A stretch of DNA of 64,000 nt, from positions 1-64,000 of the forward strand of contig CAKVCZ010000014.1 in the NCBI GenBank assembly GCA_934726055.1, given 5' to 3'. Of the stretch, positions 7,468 through 15,583 are shown one piece after another. The stretch's first letter is position 1. Every line of letters starts with the position of its first letter. Position numbers and translations under genes: made by a program. The notes beneath the pieces are model-generated. The model was not told the origin of the DNA. It worked only from the letters and a program-made list of their open reading frames with translations, and ran no database searches. Source of the DNA: an uncultured Candidatus Melainabacteria bacterium. Lineage in GTDB: Bacteria > Cyanobacteriota > Vampirovibrionia > Gastranaerophilales > Gastranaerophilaceae.

Positions 7468-8709
7468 ATGATTAAAATTGGAACAGCATTGTTTGAAGCA
7501 TGCGAAGAACTTGAAAAAGAACGTGGAATTTCAAAAGAAGTATTGATTGCATCATTATGTGATGCAATGGTTGCAGCTTATAAAAAATCTATGAGATGCA
7601 AAGATGCTGCAAATATTGAAGCTATTTTAGATGAACAATCAGGAGAAATCGGTGTTTTCTGTACAAAAGTTGTTGTAAAATCAGTTGAAGACGGTATGGA
7701 AGACGTACAAATATCTTTGGCAGAAGCAAAAGAAATAGATGAAGATGTTGAAATTGATGACGAAGTAAAAATAGAAGTAACACCTGAACAATTCGGACGT
7801 ATTGCCGCACAAGCAGCAAAACAAGTTATAACACAAAGAATAAGAGAAGCCGAAAGAAATCTTGTTCTTAATGAATTTATGGACAAAAAAGGAACTCTTA
7901 TTACAGGTATTATTCAAAGAGTTGAAGGTAGAAATGTTATTGTAAATATTGGTAAAACTGATGCCATCATGCCTGCAAAAGAACAAATTCCGGGAGAATA
8001 TTACAAACCGGGAAACAGAATCAGAGTATTTGTTGTAAATGTAAAAGAAACAACTCGCTTGCCTCAAGTAATTGTTTCTCACGCACATGCAGAAATCGTT
8101 AGAGAATTATTTGAACTTGAAGTTCCTGAAATTGAAGATAATATCGTTGAAATCAAATCTATTTCACGTGAAGCAGGATATAGAACAAAAATTGCAGTTT
8201 GGTCAAATGATCCTGAAGTAGATTCAGTAGGTGCTTGTATCGGACCTAGAGGTTCAAGAATTCAAACAATTGTAAATGAATTGAAAAATGAAAAAATTGA
8301 TATCGTAAGATATTCTGAAGATCCTGTTGAATATATTGTTAATGCTCTATCACCTGCAAGAGTTGTTTCTGTTGATATTTTAGCAAATGACGAAAATGCA
8401 AAAGAAGCAATGGTTGTTGTTCCTGACGATCAACTATCTCTTGCAATCGGTCGTGAAGGTCAAAACGTTAGATTAGCTCATAAATTAACTAATTGGAAAA
8501 TTGATATTAAATCAGTTTCTCAAATGGAAAGAGCAGAACAAGAAGCTCAAAGAAATTACGAATATCAAGAAGATGTAGTTGAAGAAGATAAAAACTACGA
8601 CGAAGAAGAAATTAATGAAGAAATTCAAGAAGAAATGAACCAACAAGAATATGACGAAGAAGATATGGTTCAAGAAGAAGTTGAAGAAACTTCAGAAGAA
8701 GAAGTATAA
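7468..8709 (+). CDS. nusA: Transcription termination/antitermination factor NusA
   Basis: NusA binds RNA polymerase and modulates pausing, termination and antitermination. In 413 residues the protein shows the N-terminal polymerase-binding domain (1 to about 125), an S1 domain (ITGIIQRVEGRNVIVNIGKTDAIMP), and two KH domains (IGPRGSRIQTIVNELKNEKIDIV; LAIGREGQNVRLAHKLTNWKIDI). From about residue 350 it ends in a long Glu/Asp/Gln-rich acidic tail with no folded repeat, unlike proteobacterial NusA with its helix-hairpin-helix acidic repeats. Downstream ylxR-infB-rbfA, often in this operon, are absent: a terminator follows directly. Likely autoregulated through the leader hairpin. Confidence 0.96.
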   Translation: MIKIGTALFEACEELEKERGISKEVLIASLCDAMVAAYKKSMRCKDAANIEAILDEQSGEIGVFCTKVVVKSVEDGMEDVQISLAEAKEIDEDVEIDDEVKIEVTPEQFGRIAAQAAKQVITQRIREAERNLVLNEFMDKKGTLITGIIQRVEGRNVIVNIGKTDAIMPAKEQIPGEYYKPGNRIRVFVVNVKETTRLPQVIVSHAHAEIVRELFELEVPEIEDNIVEIKSISREAGYRTKIAVWSNDPEVDSVGACIGPRGSRIQTIVNELKNEKIDIVRYSEDPVEYIVNALSPARVVSVDILANDENAKEAMVVVPDDQLSLAIGREGQNVRLAHKLTNWKIDIKSVSQMERAEQEAQRNYEYQEDVVEEDKNYDEEEINEEIQEEMNQQEYDEEDMVQEEVEETSEEEV

Positions 8710-8714
8710 CAACT

Positions 8715-8753
8715 AACAATGCCGTATTAATTTAAATACGGCATTGTTTTTAA
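8715..8753 (+). terminator. Intrinsic terminator after nusA
   Basis: A 14-bp perfect stem (8715-8728 with 8735-8748) is followed by TTTTAAT; it separates nusA from the M48 protease gene. Confidence 0.88.
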
Positions 8754-8768
8754 TAATAAGGAGAAGTT

Positions 8769-9659
8769 ATGAAAAAGTTTTTAATTGGTCTATTTACATT
8801 ATTATTAGGCTTGCAATGTTTTGCTGCCACAACAACTACAACAGCAACAACATCAACAGATTGGGATTCTGTTGCTGCACAAAAAAGATTAAATAATATC
8901 GCATACGTTATTATTAAATCAAACGGACTTCCTGACGGAATTTCAATAAAAGTTTCAAATGACGAAGATGCAAATGCTTATGCAAACATTAATAAAGAAA
9001 TCTATGTTTACAGAGGAATGTTAAATTATGCAGTTACAGATGAAGAATTAGCTGCCGTTTTAGGTCATGAAATGGGACACATAATCAATGGGCATAACGC
9101 AAAACAATCTATTTTAAACAGCATAATTGCAAATATTACAGGTTCTGTTAAAGCTGATACAACTGCAAAAGCAGTTGGTGTAGCTGCAGCACAACAACTT
9201 TCAAGTACAAAATTAAGCAGAAAAGATGAATTCGAAGCAGATATTACATCTGTTGATTTACTTGTTAAAGCAAATTACAATCCATTAGCATTGATTTCTG
9301 TTTTAAACAAAATTTGCGGAAACTATATTGATGTGATATCTTCTCACCCATCAGGAGAAAAACGTTTAATGAATATTTACAACTATATTGAATATAACTA
9401 CCCTGAATGGATTAAAAAAGGATACAATACAGAATCTTATAAAAAAGCATCTATGATGATTAACGTAAATGTTCAAGAACGTAATGCAAGTACAAGCAAA
9501 ATGAATAAATATAAAAAAGAACAAGAAAAATTGAAAAAAGAAAAGTTGAAACGTGCTAAAAAAATGTTAAAATCAAGTACAGGTTGGGATAACGCTTATG
9601 CTATTTTAACAGCAGGTAGTCAAGAATCTACAAGTACTAACAATTCTTCAAATAAATAA
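8769..9659 (+). CDS. Exported M48-family zinc metalloprotease
   Basis: A 296-residue secreted or periplasmic metallopeptidase related to BepA/HtpX-type M48 proteases. A Sec signal peptide (MKKFLIGLFTLLLGLQCFAA) is followed by a Thr-rich linker. The zinc site HEMGH is at residues 100-104 and the third ligand lies in the DEFEAD segment near 153-158. SSHPSGEKRLMNIYNYIE matches the M48 C-terminal signature. The C-terminus is Lys-rich (KKEQEKLKKEKLKRAKK). Such enzymes do envelope protein quality control. It follows nusA's terminator, so it should have its own promoter; the GGAGAAG ribosome site at about 8759 is strong. Confidence 0.9.
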   Translation: MKKFLIGLFTLLLGLQCFAATTTTTATTSTDWDSVAAQKRLNNIAYVIIKSNGLPDGISIKVSNDEDANAYANINKEIYVYRGMLNYAVTDEELAAVLGHEMGHIINGHNAKQSILNSIIANITGSVKADTTAKAVGVAAAQQLSSTKLSRKDEFEADITSVDLLVKANYNPLALISVLNKICGNYIDVISSHPSGEKRLMNIYNYIEYNYPEWIKKGYNTESYKKASMMINVNVQERNASTSKMNKYKKEQEKLKKEKLKRAKKMLKSSTGWDNAYAILTAGSQESTSTNNSSNK

Positions 9660-9677
9660 TTCAATAAGATTTATATG

Positions 9678-9716
9678 ATGGTGCTGTTGGAATTTTTTCA
9701 ACCGCACCATTTATAT
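9678..9716. terminator. Terminator-like hairpin between convergent genes
   Basis: A stem with one mismatch (ATGGTGC...GTTG with CAAC...GCACCAT, 9678-9710) is followed by TTATATTATTTT, between the M48 and metzincin genes. Confidence 0.65.
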
Positions 9717-9720
9717 TATT

Positions 9721-10248
9721 TTAACAATATATTTTTTTTAAAACATAAATATCATTTTCACTTGGAATATCAATGTTCTTTTGGTGAGGAACAAACATAA
9801 TATCATCTATTTCAACTCCATGTCCCAAACCTAAAGAGTGCCCAAGTTCATGTAATATTGCAGAGAAAATACTTTTATCAGTTACTTGTTTTGGCGATAA
9901 TTCATTTGGTAAGCCTATATCAATAAATATTTTCTTAAAAATACCGTTAATTATACTCGGATATTTACACATACCTTCAAAAACTCTGCCAACTTTTGTC
10001 CAATGAATAATAATATCTGCATTCATTGGAGTATTTATTTGTTCAAAATTAATATTTATACCATTTTTACGCAAAGTATTATTCCACAACAAAATAGCTC
10101 TTTGTATTTCGGAGTATAAAAATATTTTATCCACGTTTTGATGTGTAATTTCCGTTACAAAAATGCTAATAACACTCTTATTCCAACGACACAATTTGCC
10201 GTTTATCTTTGAATCTTCAATATATTGATTTATTTTAGGTGAAAGCAT
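9721..10248 (-). CDS. Matrixin-like metzincin metalloprotease without a signal peptide
   Basis: The sequence carries the full metzincin zinc motif HELGHSLGLGH (HExxHxxGxxH) and a Met-turn-like IMFVPH just after it, with NADIIIHWTKVG upstream resembling the matrixin beta-strand region. No signal peptide or membrane helix is visible, which is unusual for this normally secreted family. The ATG at 10248 follows 1 nt after the stop of the glycosyltransferase at 10250-11125. The frame can be extended to a TTG at 10272 inside that gene, but the ATG is preferred. About 175 residues. Substrate unknown; a bacterial archaemetzincin-like role or a nonclassically exported protease are alternatives. Confidence 0.75.
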   Translation of the reverse strand: MLSPKINQYIEDSKINGKLCRWNKSVISIFVTEITHQNVDKIFLYSEIQRAILLWNNTLRKNGININFEQINTPMNADIIIHWTKVGRVFEGMCKYPSIINGIFKKIFIDIGLPNELSPKQVTDKSIFSAILHELGHSLGLGHGVEIDDIMFVPHQKNIDIPSENDIYVLKKIYC

Positions 10249-10249
10249 A

Positions 10250-11125
10250 CTAATAATTAAACGTTTTTCCAAATATCATAATCATTCTTTCCTTTGGATG
10301 CCATTTAAAACAAATTCTACGGAAATAAATTGAATATGCAATTGCATTTTTTAAAAATCTTTTTATGGGATTTTTATATAAAATAAACTTATTTTTTAAT
10401 AGTTCTAAATCTAAATCAGCTTTGCTTGTTGGTTTTCGTAATTCATTACTGTAAGAATCTTTATGCATTCGCCAATTTGTCAGTTTTTCATCTATATAAT
10501 AAACGCTATTTTGCTGAACAACCTGAAGCCATAAGTAATAATCTAACGAAGCTTTTATTGGTGAATTAAAATCTAACTTTTCCAGTATATCTTTTCTTAC
10601 CATTACAGAAGAAAATGTTGAAATAAGATTAAATATATCCATTTCTTTTAAAATATTCGCAGGATAATTTTTAGAATTCAAAATTTCTTTTCTTCTGTTT
10701 ATGTAATAATCAAATCCTCTAATTTTTTCTTCATATCCAAATAAATTTATATCATTGAATATTAAAGCGATGTTAGGATTTTCACTGATAACATTTGCTT
10801 TTTTCTCTAAACAGTCGGGTGTAATTGTATCATCCGATTCCAAAAAAGCCACATATTTACCGCTTGAAAGCTTTATTCCGTATTGAAGTGTTTGTGCTAA
10901 ACCTTTATTTGAGTTGTTTTCATGAGTATAAAGCTTAATTCTGGAATCTTTTTGACAATATTCATTGATAACATTAATGGAATTATCTTTAGAACCATCA
11001 TCTACAATAATGAGTTCCCAGTTTTGATAAGATTGAGCAATAACACTTTCTATCGTTTCTTTTATATAATTTTCGTAATTATAACTTGCTGTAACTATTG
11101 AAATTAAATCGTTAAACTTTTCCAT
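10250..11125 (-). CDS. GT2-family glycosyltransferase
   Basis: A 291-residue inverting GT-A enzyme. The N-terminal SIVTASYNYENYIKETIESV, LIIVDDGSKDNS and the FLESDD donor/metal motif are intact, and a WRMHKDSYS segment lies near the C-terminus. There is no membrane helix. It is transcribed with the metzincin gene immediately downstream and diverges from the GT11 gene at 11183. With its neighbours it probably adds a sugar to an extracellular glycan; donor and acceptor cannot be told from sequence. Confidence 0.9.
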   Translation of the reverse strand: MEKFNDLISIVTASYNYENYIKETIESVIAQSYQNWELIIVDDGSKDNSINVINEYCQKDSRIKLYTHENNSNKGLAQTLQYGIKLSSGKYVAFLESDDTITPDCLEKKANVISENPNIALIFNDINLFGYEEKIRGFDYYINRRKEILNSKNYPANILKEMDIFNLISTFSSVMVRKDILEKLDFNSPIKASLDYYLWLQVVQQNSVYYIDEKLTNWRMHKDSYSNELRKPTSKADLDLELLKNKFILYKNPIKRFLKNAIAYSIYFRRICFKWHPKERMIMIFGKTFNY

Positions 11126-11145
11126 AATTATATACTATCATAAAA

Positions 11146-11176
11146 TTGTGAAATATCTTTATTTTTATGATATTAT
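11146..11176 (+). promoter_or_regulatory. Promoter for the GT11-GT2 pair, apparently leaderless
   Basis: TTGTGA (11146-11151) and TATTAT (11171-11176) are separated by a longer-than-usual 19 bp. The -10 ends 6 nt before the ATG at 11183, and no ribosome-binding site is present. Confidence 0.4.
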
Positions 11177-11182
11177 CCCAAT

Positions 11183-12025
11183 ATGAGCAAAGATAGTAAA
11201 ATTGTTGTAAATTTAATCGGCGGACTTGGAAATCAATTTTTTCAATATGCATTGGGTTATGCAATTTGTAAAGAAAATGGTCAAGAACTCTTAATTGATA
11301 ATAGTGATTTTAAAACATATAAAGTTAGGACTTTTGAACTTGATAAATTTAATTTAGAATTAAAATATGCACCTGAAGAACTGGTAAAGGAGTTAAATAA
11401 AAAGCATTTATTTAATAAAACATTGTACAAAGATAAACGTTTCAGTTTTACTCCAAGTATGTTGAAAATTAAGAAAAGTGCATATCTTAAAGGTTATTGG
11501 CAAACTGAAAAATATTTTAAAAAGTATGAAAAAGATATTCGGAAATTATTTAAATTTAAAGATAATTCTTTTATTAAAAACGAAAATCTATTATCAGAAA
11601 TTCAATCAACAAACTCAGTATCAGTAAATTTAAGACTTTGTGAATATATAACTAATCCTGAAATTGCAAAAAAGCATTATGTATGCAAAAAAGATTATTA
11701 CAAAAATGCAATTAACTATGTAAATCAAAATTTAGACAATCATAAGTTTTTTGTATTTTCAGATGACGTAAATTTAGCAAAAGAATTTTTGCCGGAAAAT
11801 AATGACTATATCTTTTGTGATACTGCAAATTGGCAAGAAGATTTATATTTTATGCAAAATGCAAAACATAACATTGTCGCAAACAGTAGTTTTTCTTGGT
11901 GGGCCGCATGGTTAAATCAAAATCCTGAAAAAATGGTTCTTGCACCAAATCAATGGTTCACAAAAGAAGCAAAAATTAATTACAAAGATGTTGTTCCTGA
12001 TTCTTGGACAAAAATAGAGGTATAA
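11183..12025 (+). CDS. GT11-family (alpha-1,2-fucosyltransferase-like) glycosyltransferase
   Basis: GT11 enzymes move fucose from GDP-fucose to the 2-OH of galactose. The N-terminal GGLGNQFFQYALGYA (residues 13-27), YLKGYWQTEKYF (101-112), FSDD (192-195) and NSSFSWWAAWL (234-244) motifs identify the family. The canonical donor-binding HxRRxD motif is altered here to N149-L-R-L-C-E154, so only the first Arg survives and Asp is Glu. 280 residues, soluble. It is followed after 1 nt by a GT2 gene. The enzyme may have changed donor or acceptor specificity; inactivation is also possible, though the rest of the fold is well conserved. Confidence 0.88.
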   Translation: MSKDSKIVVNLIGGLGNQFFQYALGYAICKENGQELLIDNSDFKTYKVRTFELDKFNLELKYAPEELVKELNKKHLFNKTLYKDKRFSFTPSMLKIKKSAYLKGYWQTEKYFKKYEKDIRKLFKFKDNSFIKNENLLSEIQSTNSVSVNLRLCEYITNPEIAKKHYVCKKDYYKNAINYVNQNLDNHKFFVFSDDVNLAKEFLPENNDYIFCDTANWQEDLYFMQNAKHNIVANSSFSWWAAWLNQNPEKMVLAPNQWFTKEAKINYKDVVPDSWTKIEV

Positions 12026-12026
12026 A

Positions 12027-12992
12027 ATGAAATTATCAGCAGTAATGGCATTGTATAATACCCCGTATGAATATCTACAAAAAACTATTGAAAGCATTTT
12101 AAATCAATCTTTTCAAGACTTTGAACTGTTAATCATTGATGATTGTTCAACAATTGAATATGAAAAATTTTTGTCTCAATTTAACGATTCTCGAATAAAA
12201 TATCATAAATTAGAAAAAAATTCAGGCCCAAGTAATGCAAGGAATTATGGAATAAAAATTGCAAGTGGAGAATATATAGCCATTTGTGATAGTGATGATG
12301 TTTACGAAAAAGACAGATTCAAACTTCAAGTTGAATATTTGAATTCACACCCAAATATATCTGTTCTTGGAGGTGCATATAAATTTTCAAACAAACTAAA
12401 CAAAGTTATAAAACCAAAAACAAATGTTGAAGATTTAAAAATTGAACTACTATTCAATTCTCCATTTGCAAATCCGATTATCATGTTAAGAAAAAACTCT
12501 TTAATTGATAATAATTTTTATTTTCCTGAAAATTTAAAATTTGCAGAAGATTATTATTTGTGGATAAAACTTCTTTTTGCAAAATATGAAATGACAAATT
12601 TAGATGAAGTTCTAATGATTTATACCAGAAGGTCAGGACAGCTTTCAAAACAGAATACAGAAAAACAAAAACATTCTTTAGAGTTTGTTTTTAAGACTAT
12701 TTTTGAAAATTTACAGATAGATTATACAGCTGACGATATAGAATCTTATTATAAAATTGCAATTAATGATTTCAAAAACATAAAACAAACCGATATCGAA
12801 CAACTTTTTAATAAAATAATTGAAGCAAACGACATTAAAAATATTTTTGATAACCAAAAATTAAAAGAAAAATTCAATTATATTTTAATTCAATATAACA
12901 AAATTAATAGTAGAATTTTTAAACTAAAAATTGGTTCAAAAAATTTTTGTATATACAAACCATTCAAAGTTCTTTTAGAAAACAGAGATTAA
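12027..12992 (+). CDS. GT2-family glycosyltransferase
   Basis: A 321-residue GT-A protein: AVMALYNTPYEYLQKTIESI, LLIIDDCSTIEYE and ICDSDDVYEKDRF (nucleotide-sugar and metal site) are in order. The C-terminal 100 residues are helical and Lys/Asn-rich with no clear domain. It begins 1 nt after the GT11 stop, so the two are likely translationally coupled and act on the same glycan. It is a different GT2 from the one at 10250-11125 in sequence and strand. Confidence 0.9.
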   Translation: MKLSAVMALYNTPYEYLQKTIESILNQSFQDFELLIIDDCSTIEYEKFLSQFNDSRIKYHKLEKNSGPSNARNYGIKIASGEYIAICDSDDVYEKDRFKLQVEYLNSHPNISVLGGAYKFSNKLNKVIKPKTNVEDLKIELLFNSPFANPIIMLRKNSLIDNNFYFPENLKFAEDYYLWIKLLFAKYEMTNLDEVLMIYTRRSGQLSKQNTEKQKHSLEFVFKTIFENLQIDYTADDIESYYKIAINDFKNIKQTDIEQLFNKIIEANDIKNIFDNQKLKEKFNYILIQYNKINSRIFKLKIGSKNFCIYKPFKVLLENRD

Positions 12993-13011
12993 ATACTTTT
13001 TAGAATAAAAT

Positions 13012-13764
13012 TTATTTATGATATTCAAAAGAAAGAATTTTTATTCCAAATAAATAAATTCTCATTCTTTTTCTGCCTTTTGAGATTTTAAAAAGCATTT
13101 CTTTGAATGATTTTTTTATTTTTATTTTAGACAAAAAATTCTTACACGCATTATAATTACCTACATCTCCTTTTTCATTAAAATTGAAAACTTCTGCCAC
13201 ATATAAATTATCAGAAACTTTATTAATTGTTGCTTCATTATGTGGCATTGCAGGATTATGCTTAACAAATAATATATCAATCGAAGTTTTGTTAAAATAT
13301 TTATTTATATAATCTGAAACTTGAACAACTTGCTCTATTGGTTCATTTTTATCACTATCATTCATATATACAATTAACGTATTTTTTGCATCTTGAATTT
13401 TTTTGATTAAACGATTATTTTTTCTATCAAAATTTGCTTTAACTATTTTATAACCTTCAGTTAAATCTAATCCTTTTGGAAAATCATGATTAAAAATAAC
13501 GCTCGTTTGTTCATTTAAATAAATATCACAACTTTCAGGATATTCTCTTTCTCCGATTTTTTTTAAGCCTTCTATATTCAAAAAACTTTCAAAATTAGTA
13601 TATATAAATTCCATCCTTTGAGAAAAACTTCCGCCATCCAACCAATCAAACGGGGAAGAAAACACTCTCAAATTAGCCTTTGTTAGCATTTCTGCACAAA
13701 AACATGCAGAACCTAAAGAAAAAATACAATCATATTTTTTTTTGAATAAAAGTAAATCTTCCAT
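13012..13764 (-). CDS. DUF1796-family papain-like cysteine peptidase homologue
   Basis: 250 residues with the DUF1796 hallmark IFSLGSACFCAEMLTKANLR followed by SSPFDWLDGG, and NHDFPKG further on. The family is predicted to have a papain-like fold (the Cys in the first motif, then His), but I know of no biochemical function; members often sit in capsule or LPS gene clusters. The C-terminal 30 residues are basic. It lies 10 nt downstream of the GT6 gene on the same strand and so is probably co-transcribed with it. No signal peptide. Confidence 0.8.
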   Translation of the reverse strand: MEDLLLFKKKYDCIFSLGSACFCAEMLTKANLRVFSSPFDWLDGGSFSQRMEFIYTNFESFLNIEGLKKIGEREYPESCDIYLNEQTSVIFNHDFPKGLDLTEGYKIVKANFDRKNNRLIKKIQDAKNTLIVYMNDSDKNEPIEQVVQVSDYINKYFNKTSIDILFVKHNPAMPHNEATINKVSDNLYVAEVFNFNEKGDVGNYNACKNFLSKIKIKKSFKEMLFKISKGRKRMRIYLFGIKILSFEYHK

Positions 13765-13774
13765 TTTAACACTA

Positions 13775-14563
13775 CTACCTTTTATTGATACCTAATTTTT
13801 CCATTAAATAATCAAAATATGTCTGCTTTTTATCGGTTATTCCTCTTAGCCAATCTCTGCCACCTTCTTTATATGTTTTAGGTGCTTGTATGATTCTTAC
13901 AGGAAACAACTTCCAAAAAGGTTTACCCTCAACTGGAAATAAATAATTATTAGACAATTCTTTAAATTGATGATTTAATAAATATTTATTGAAAATACTT
14001 TCATCGTGGCGGCATGGAATGATATCTTTTGCTAAATCAATATCTGTCATTTTTTCACATTCGTCTAATAATGAAATAAATTCATTTGTTTTCCCGCCTA
14101 AAATTCCGGAATGGAAGTATTTAATATTAGTTCCATAAGGGATATACGCTTGCGAATTTTCATCTCGAGAAAAATCTAACAAATCTGCATTCTTATTGTG
14201 TTTGTTTGCAGAACTCAAAACTGCGATAATTTTTTCATTATCTTTTGGTAAAAATTCTTCAGGTGTTATCTTTTTAATAAATCTGATATTTGATTGGAAG
14301 AAAAATACATAATCATAATTTTTATATTCTTCTTTTAATCTATTTAGAATTTTGTATCTATGGCAGGCAACCAAAGGCCATCCGAGATTTTCTTGATTAA
14401 CTATTGTAACTTTATCTTTATCAATCTCAATATCATTAGAGTCAGTAAAAAAGTAATAGTGTCTTTCTACATTTGGCATAAAGTTTTTTTCGCAAGATTT
14501 GTAAAAACCTTTCCAATAGATTGAATATCTGCCAATTGCCATATATAAAACTGCTATTTTCAT
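13775..14563 (-). CDS. GT6-family (ABO blood-group-type) glycosyltransferase
   Basis: GT6 enzymes are retaining alpha-1,3 Gal/GalNAc transferases; vertebrate members make the A and B antigens, and bacterial ones make mimics. Diagnostic segments are in order: AIGRYSIYWKGFYKSCEKNF (9-28), YYFFTDS (36-42), NLGWPLVACHRYKI (59-72), FFFQSNIRF (87-95), YFHSGILGGKT (149-159), CRHDESIFNKYLL (184-196) and YKEGGRDWLR (231-240). The metal-binding DxD of vertebrate enzymes is QSN here (90-92), comparable with the NxN of metal-independent bacterial GT6 enzymes. 262 residues, without the membrane stem of animal forms. It starts from an AAGGAAA ribosome site with TATAAT about 35 nt upstream. Confidence 0.87.
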   Translation of the reverse strand: MKIAVLYMAIGRYSIYWKGFYKSCEKNFMPNVERHYYFFTDSNDIEIDKDKVTIVNQENLGWPLVACHRYKILNRLKEEYKNYDYVFFFQSNIRFIKKITPEEFLPKDNEKIIAVLSSANKHNKNADLLDFSRDENSQAYIPYGTNIKYFHSGILGGKTNEFISLLDECEKMTDIDLAKDIIPCRHDESIFNKYLLNHQFKELSNNYLFPVEGKPFWKLFPVRIIQAPKTYKEGGRDWLRGITDKKQTYFDYLMEKLGINKR

Positions 14564-14647
14564 AATCTACAAATTTCCTTTGTTTTTTATATTATACCAA
14601 AAACTTTTGTGATATTATAGCAGGTAAAGAATTTAATAAAAATGTTT

Positions 14648-14762
14648 TATAAGGTTCCGCACAATTTTATGTGGACTGGTCTGAGAGAAAACTGAATGAT
14701 TTGAAATCATTTACACGGAAGGATAAAAGCCTGGGAGATTTAATATCTCACCGGTTTTTTAT
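14648..14762 (+). promoter_or_regulatory. Guanidine-I (ykkC-type) riboswitch with terminator
   Basis: The conserved ykkC/guanidine-I core is nearly complete: AAGGTTCCGC, ACTGGTCTGAGAGAAAAC, then ACACGGAAGGATAAAAGC and CTGGGAGA. The region 14734-14754 can form a GGGAGAT/ATCTCAC-type hairpin followed by TTTTTTATT (14755-14763), which fits a ligand-antagonised terminator. The downstream gene is a guanidinium exporter, as expected for the ON-switch class. Confidence 0.95.
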
Positions 14763-14780
14763 TATGAAAGGAAAATAGAT

Positions 14781-15098
14781 ATGGCATGGGTTTATTTATT
14801 AATAGCAGGATTTTTTGAAATAGGTTGGGCAGTTGGATTAAAAATGAGTGAAGGATTTACTCGCCCGATTATAAGTACATTTACAGCAATTGGAATGATT
14901 GCCAGTTACTATTTTTTAGCAATTGCACTGAAAAATATTCCGCTTGGAACAGCATATGCAATATGGACAGGAATTGGTATAGTAGGAACTGCCATTTTTG
15001 GAATAATTATTTTTAAAGAACCTGTAACTGCCATACGTTTTATATGTATTGCCATGATATTATGCGGTATTATTGGATTAAAAACCTTATCTGCTTAA
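14781..15098 (+). CDS. gdx: Guanidinium exporter of the SMR family
   Basis: A 105-residue four-helix small multidrug resistance protein that exports guanidinium in exchange for protons. The conserved substrate/proton Glu13 lies in AGFFEIGWAVGLKMSEGF, followed by TAYAIWTGIGIVG and the last helix IAMILCGIIGLK. The GWAVGLK motif is typical of the Gdx (formerly SugE) subtype rather than the promiscuous EmrE subtype, and the guanidine-I riboswitch immediately upstream supports this function. It is a single gene, so it would act as a homodimer. Its stop codon overlaps that of the convergent gene at 15095. Confidence 0.95.
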   Translation: MAWVYLLIAGFFEIGWAVGLKMSEGFTRPIISTFTAIGMIASYYFLAIALKNIPLGTAYAIWTGIGIVGTAIFGIIIFKEPVTAIRFICIAMILCGIIGLKTLSA

Positions 15099-15571
15099 CT
15101 TTCATTAACTTTTTTACCACAAATATGCTGTGGTGTAAGTTCAAGTACGGTTACAAAATTTGCAAATTTTTTAATTTCATCTTCAATATATTCTTGTTCA
15201 AAATTAAATTTTTGGCTTAATTTTCTACAAATATCCAAAGTTTTTTCTCTATCTTGTAAGATATTTATTGTGCCAAAAACTATAACACTTTTGAAGTTCA
15301 ATCCTCTTTTACCTTCTTCTAAAAAACCTTTATCATATACACAAAATGAAACTTTATCATGTTTGTTTATTGAATCTATTTTATGACCTTCACGACTTCC
15401 ATGAAAATATATTTTTTGAGAAATTTCATCATAATAAAAATCAATTGGAATACCGTAAGGATAATCATTATCGCCCAAAACAGACAAAACCCCTCTAACT
15501 TCTTGTTTTAAAAGTTGTATGCATTCTTCATTTGTTAATTGTTGTTTAATTCTTCGTAGTGGTCTAAACAT
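15095..15571 (-). CDS. NimA-like FMN-binding protein of the PNPOx fold
   Basis: 158 residues of the pyridoxamine-5'-phosphate-oxidase-like split barrel, in the 5-nitroimidazole-resistance-like subgroup: MFRPLRRIKQQLTNEECIQL, GVLSVLGDNDYPYGIPIDFYY, IYFHGSREGHKIDSI and KVSFCVYD are typical. Such proteins bind FMN or another flavin/haem as a dimer; most have no known reaction and the nitroimidazole link holds for only some members. It lies 12 nt downstream of ogt on the same strand, so the two are likely co-transcribed. Confidence 0.85.
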   Translation of the reverse strand: MFRPLRRIKQQLTNEECIQLLKQEVRGVLSVLGDNDYPYGIPIDFYYDEISQKIYFHGSREGHKIDSINKHDKVSFCVYDKGFLEEGKRGLNFKSVIVFGTINILQDREKTLDICRKLSQKFNFEQEYIEDEIKKFANFVTVLELTPQHICGKKVNES

Positions 15572-15583
15572 ATCTTTCTTTTA

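Noticed and set aside
10249..10272. Extended N-terminus of the metzincin gene using TTG at 10272
   Set aside because: It would overlap the end of the glycosyltransferase gene, while an ATG lies just after that gene's stop; kept as an alternative only.
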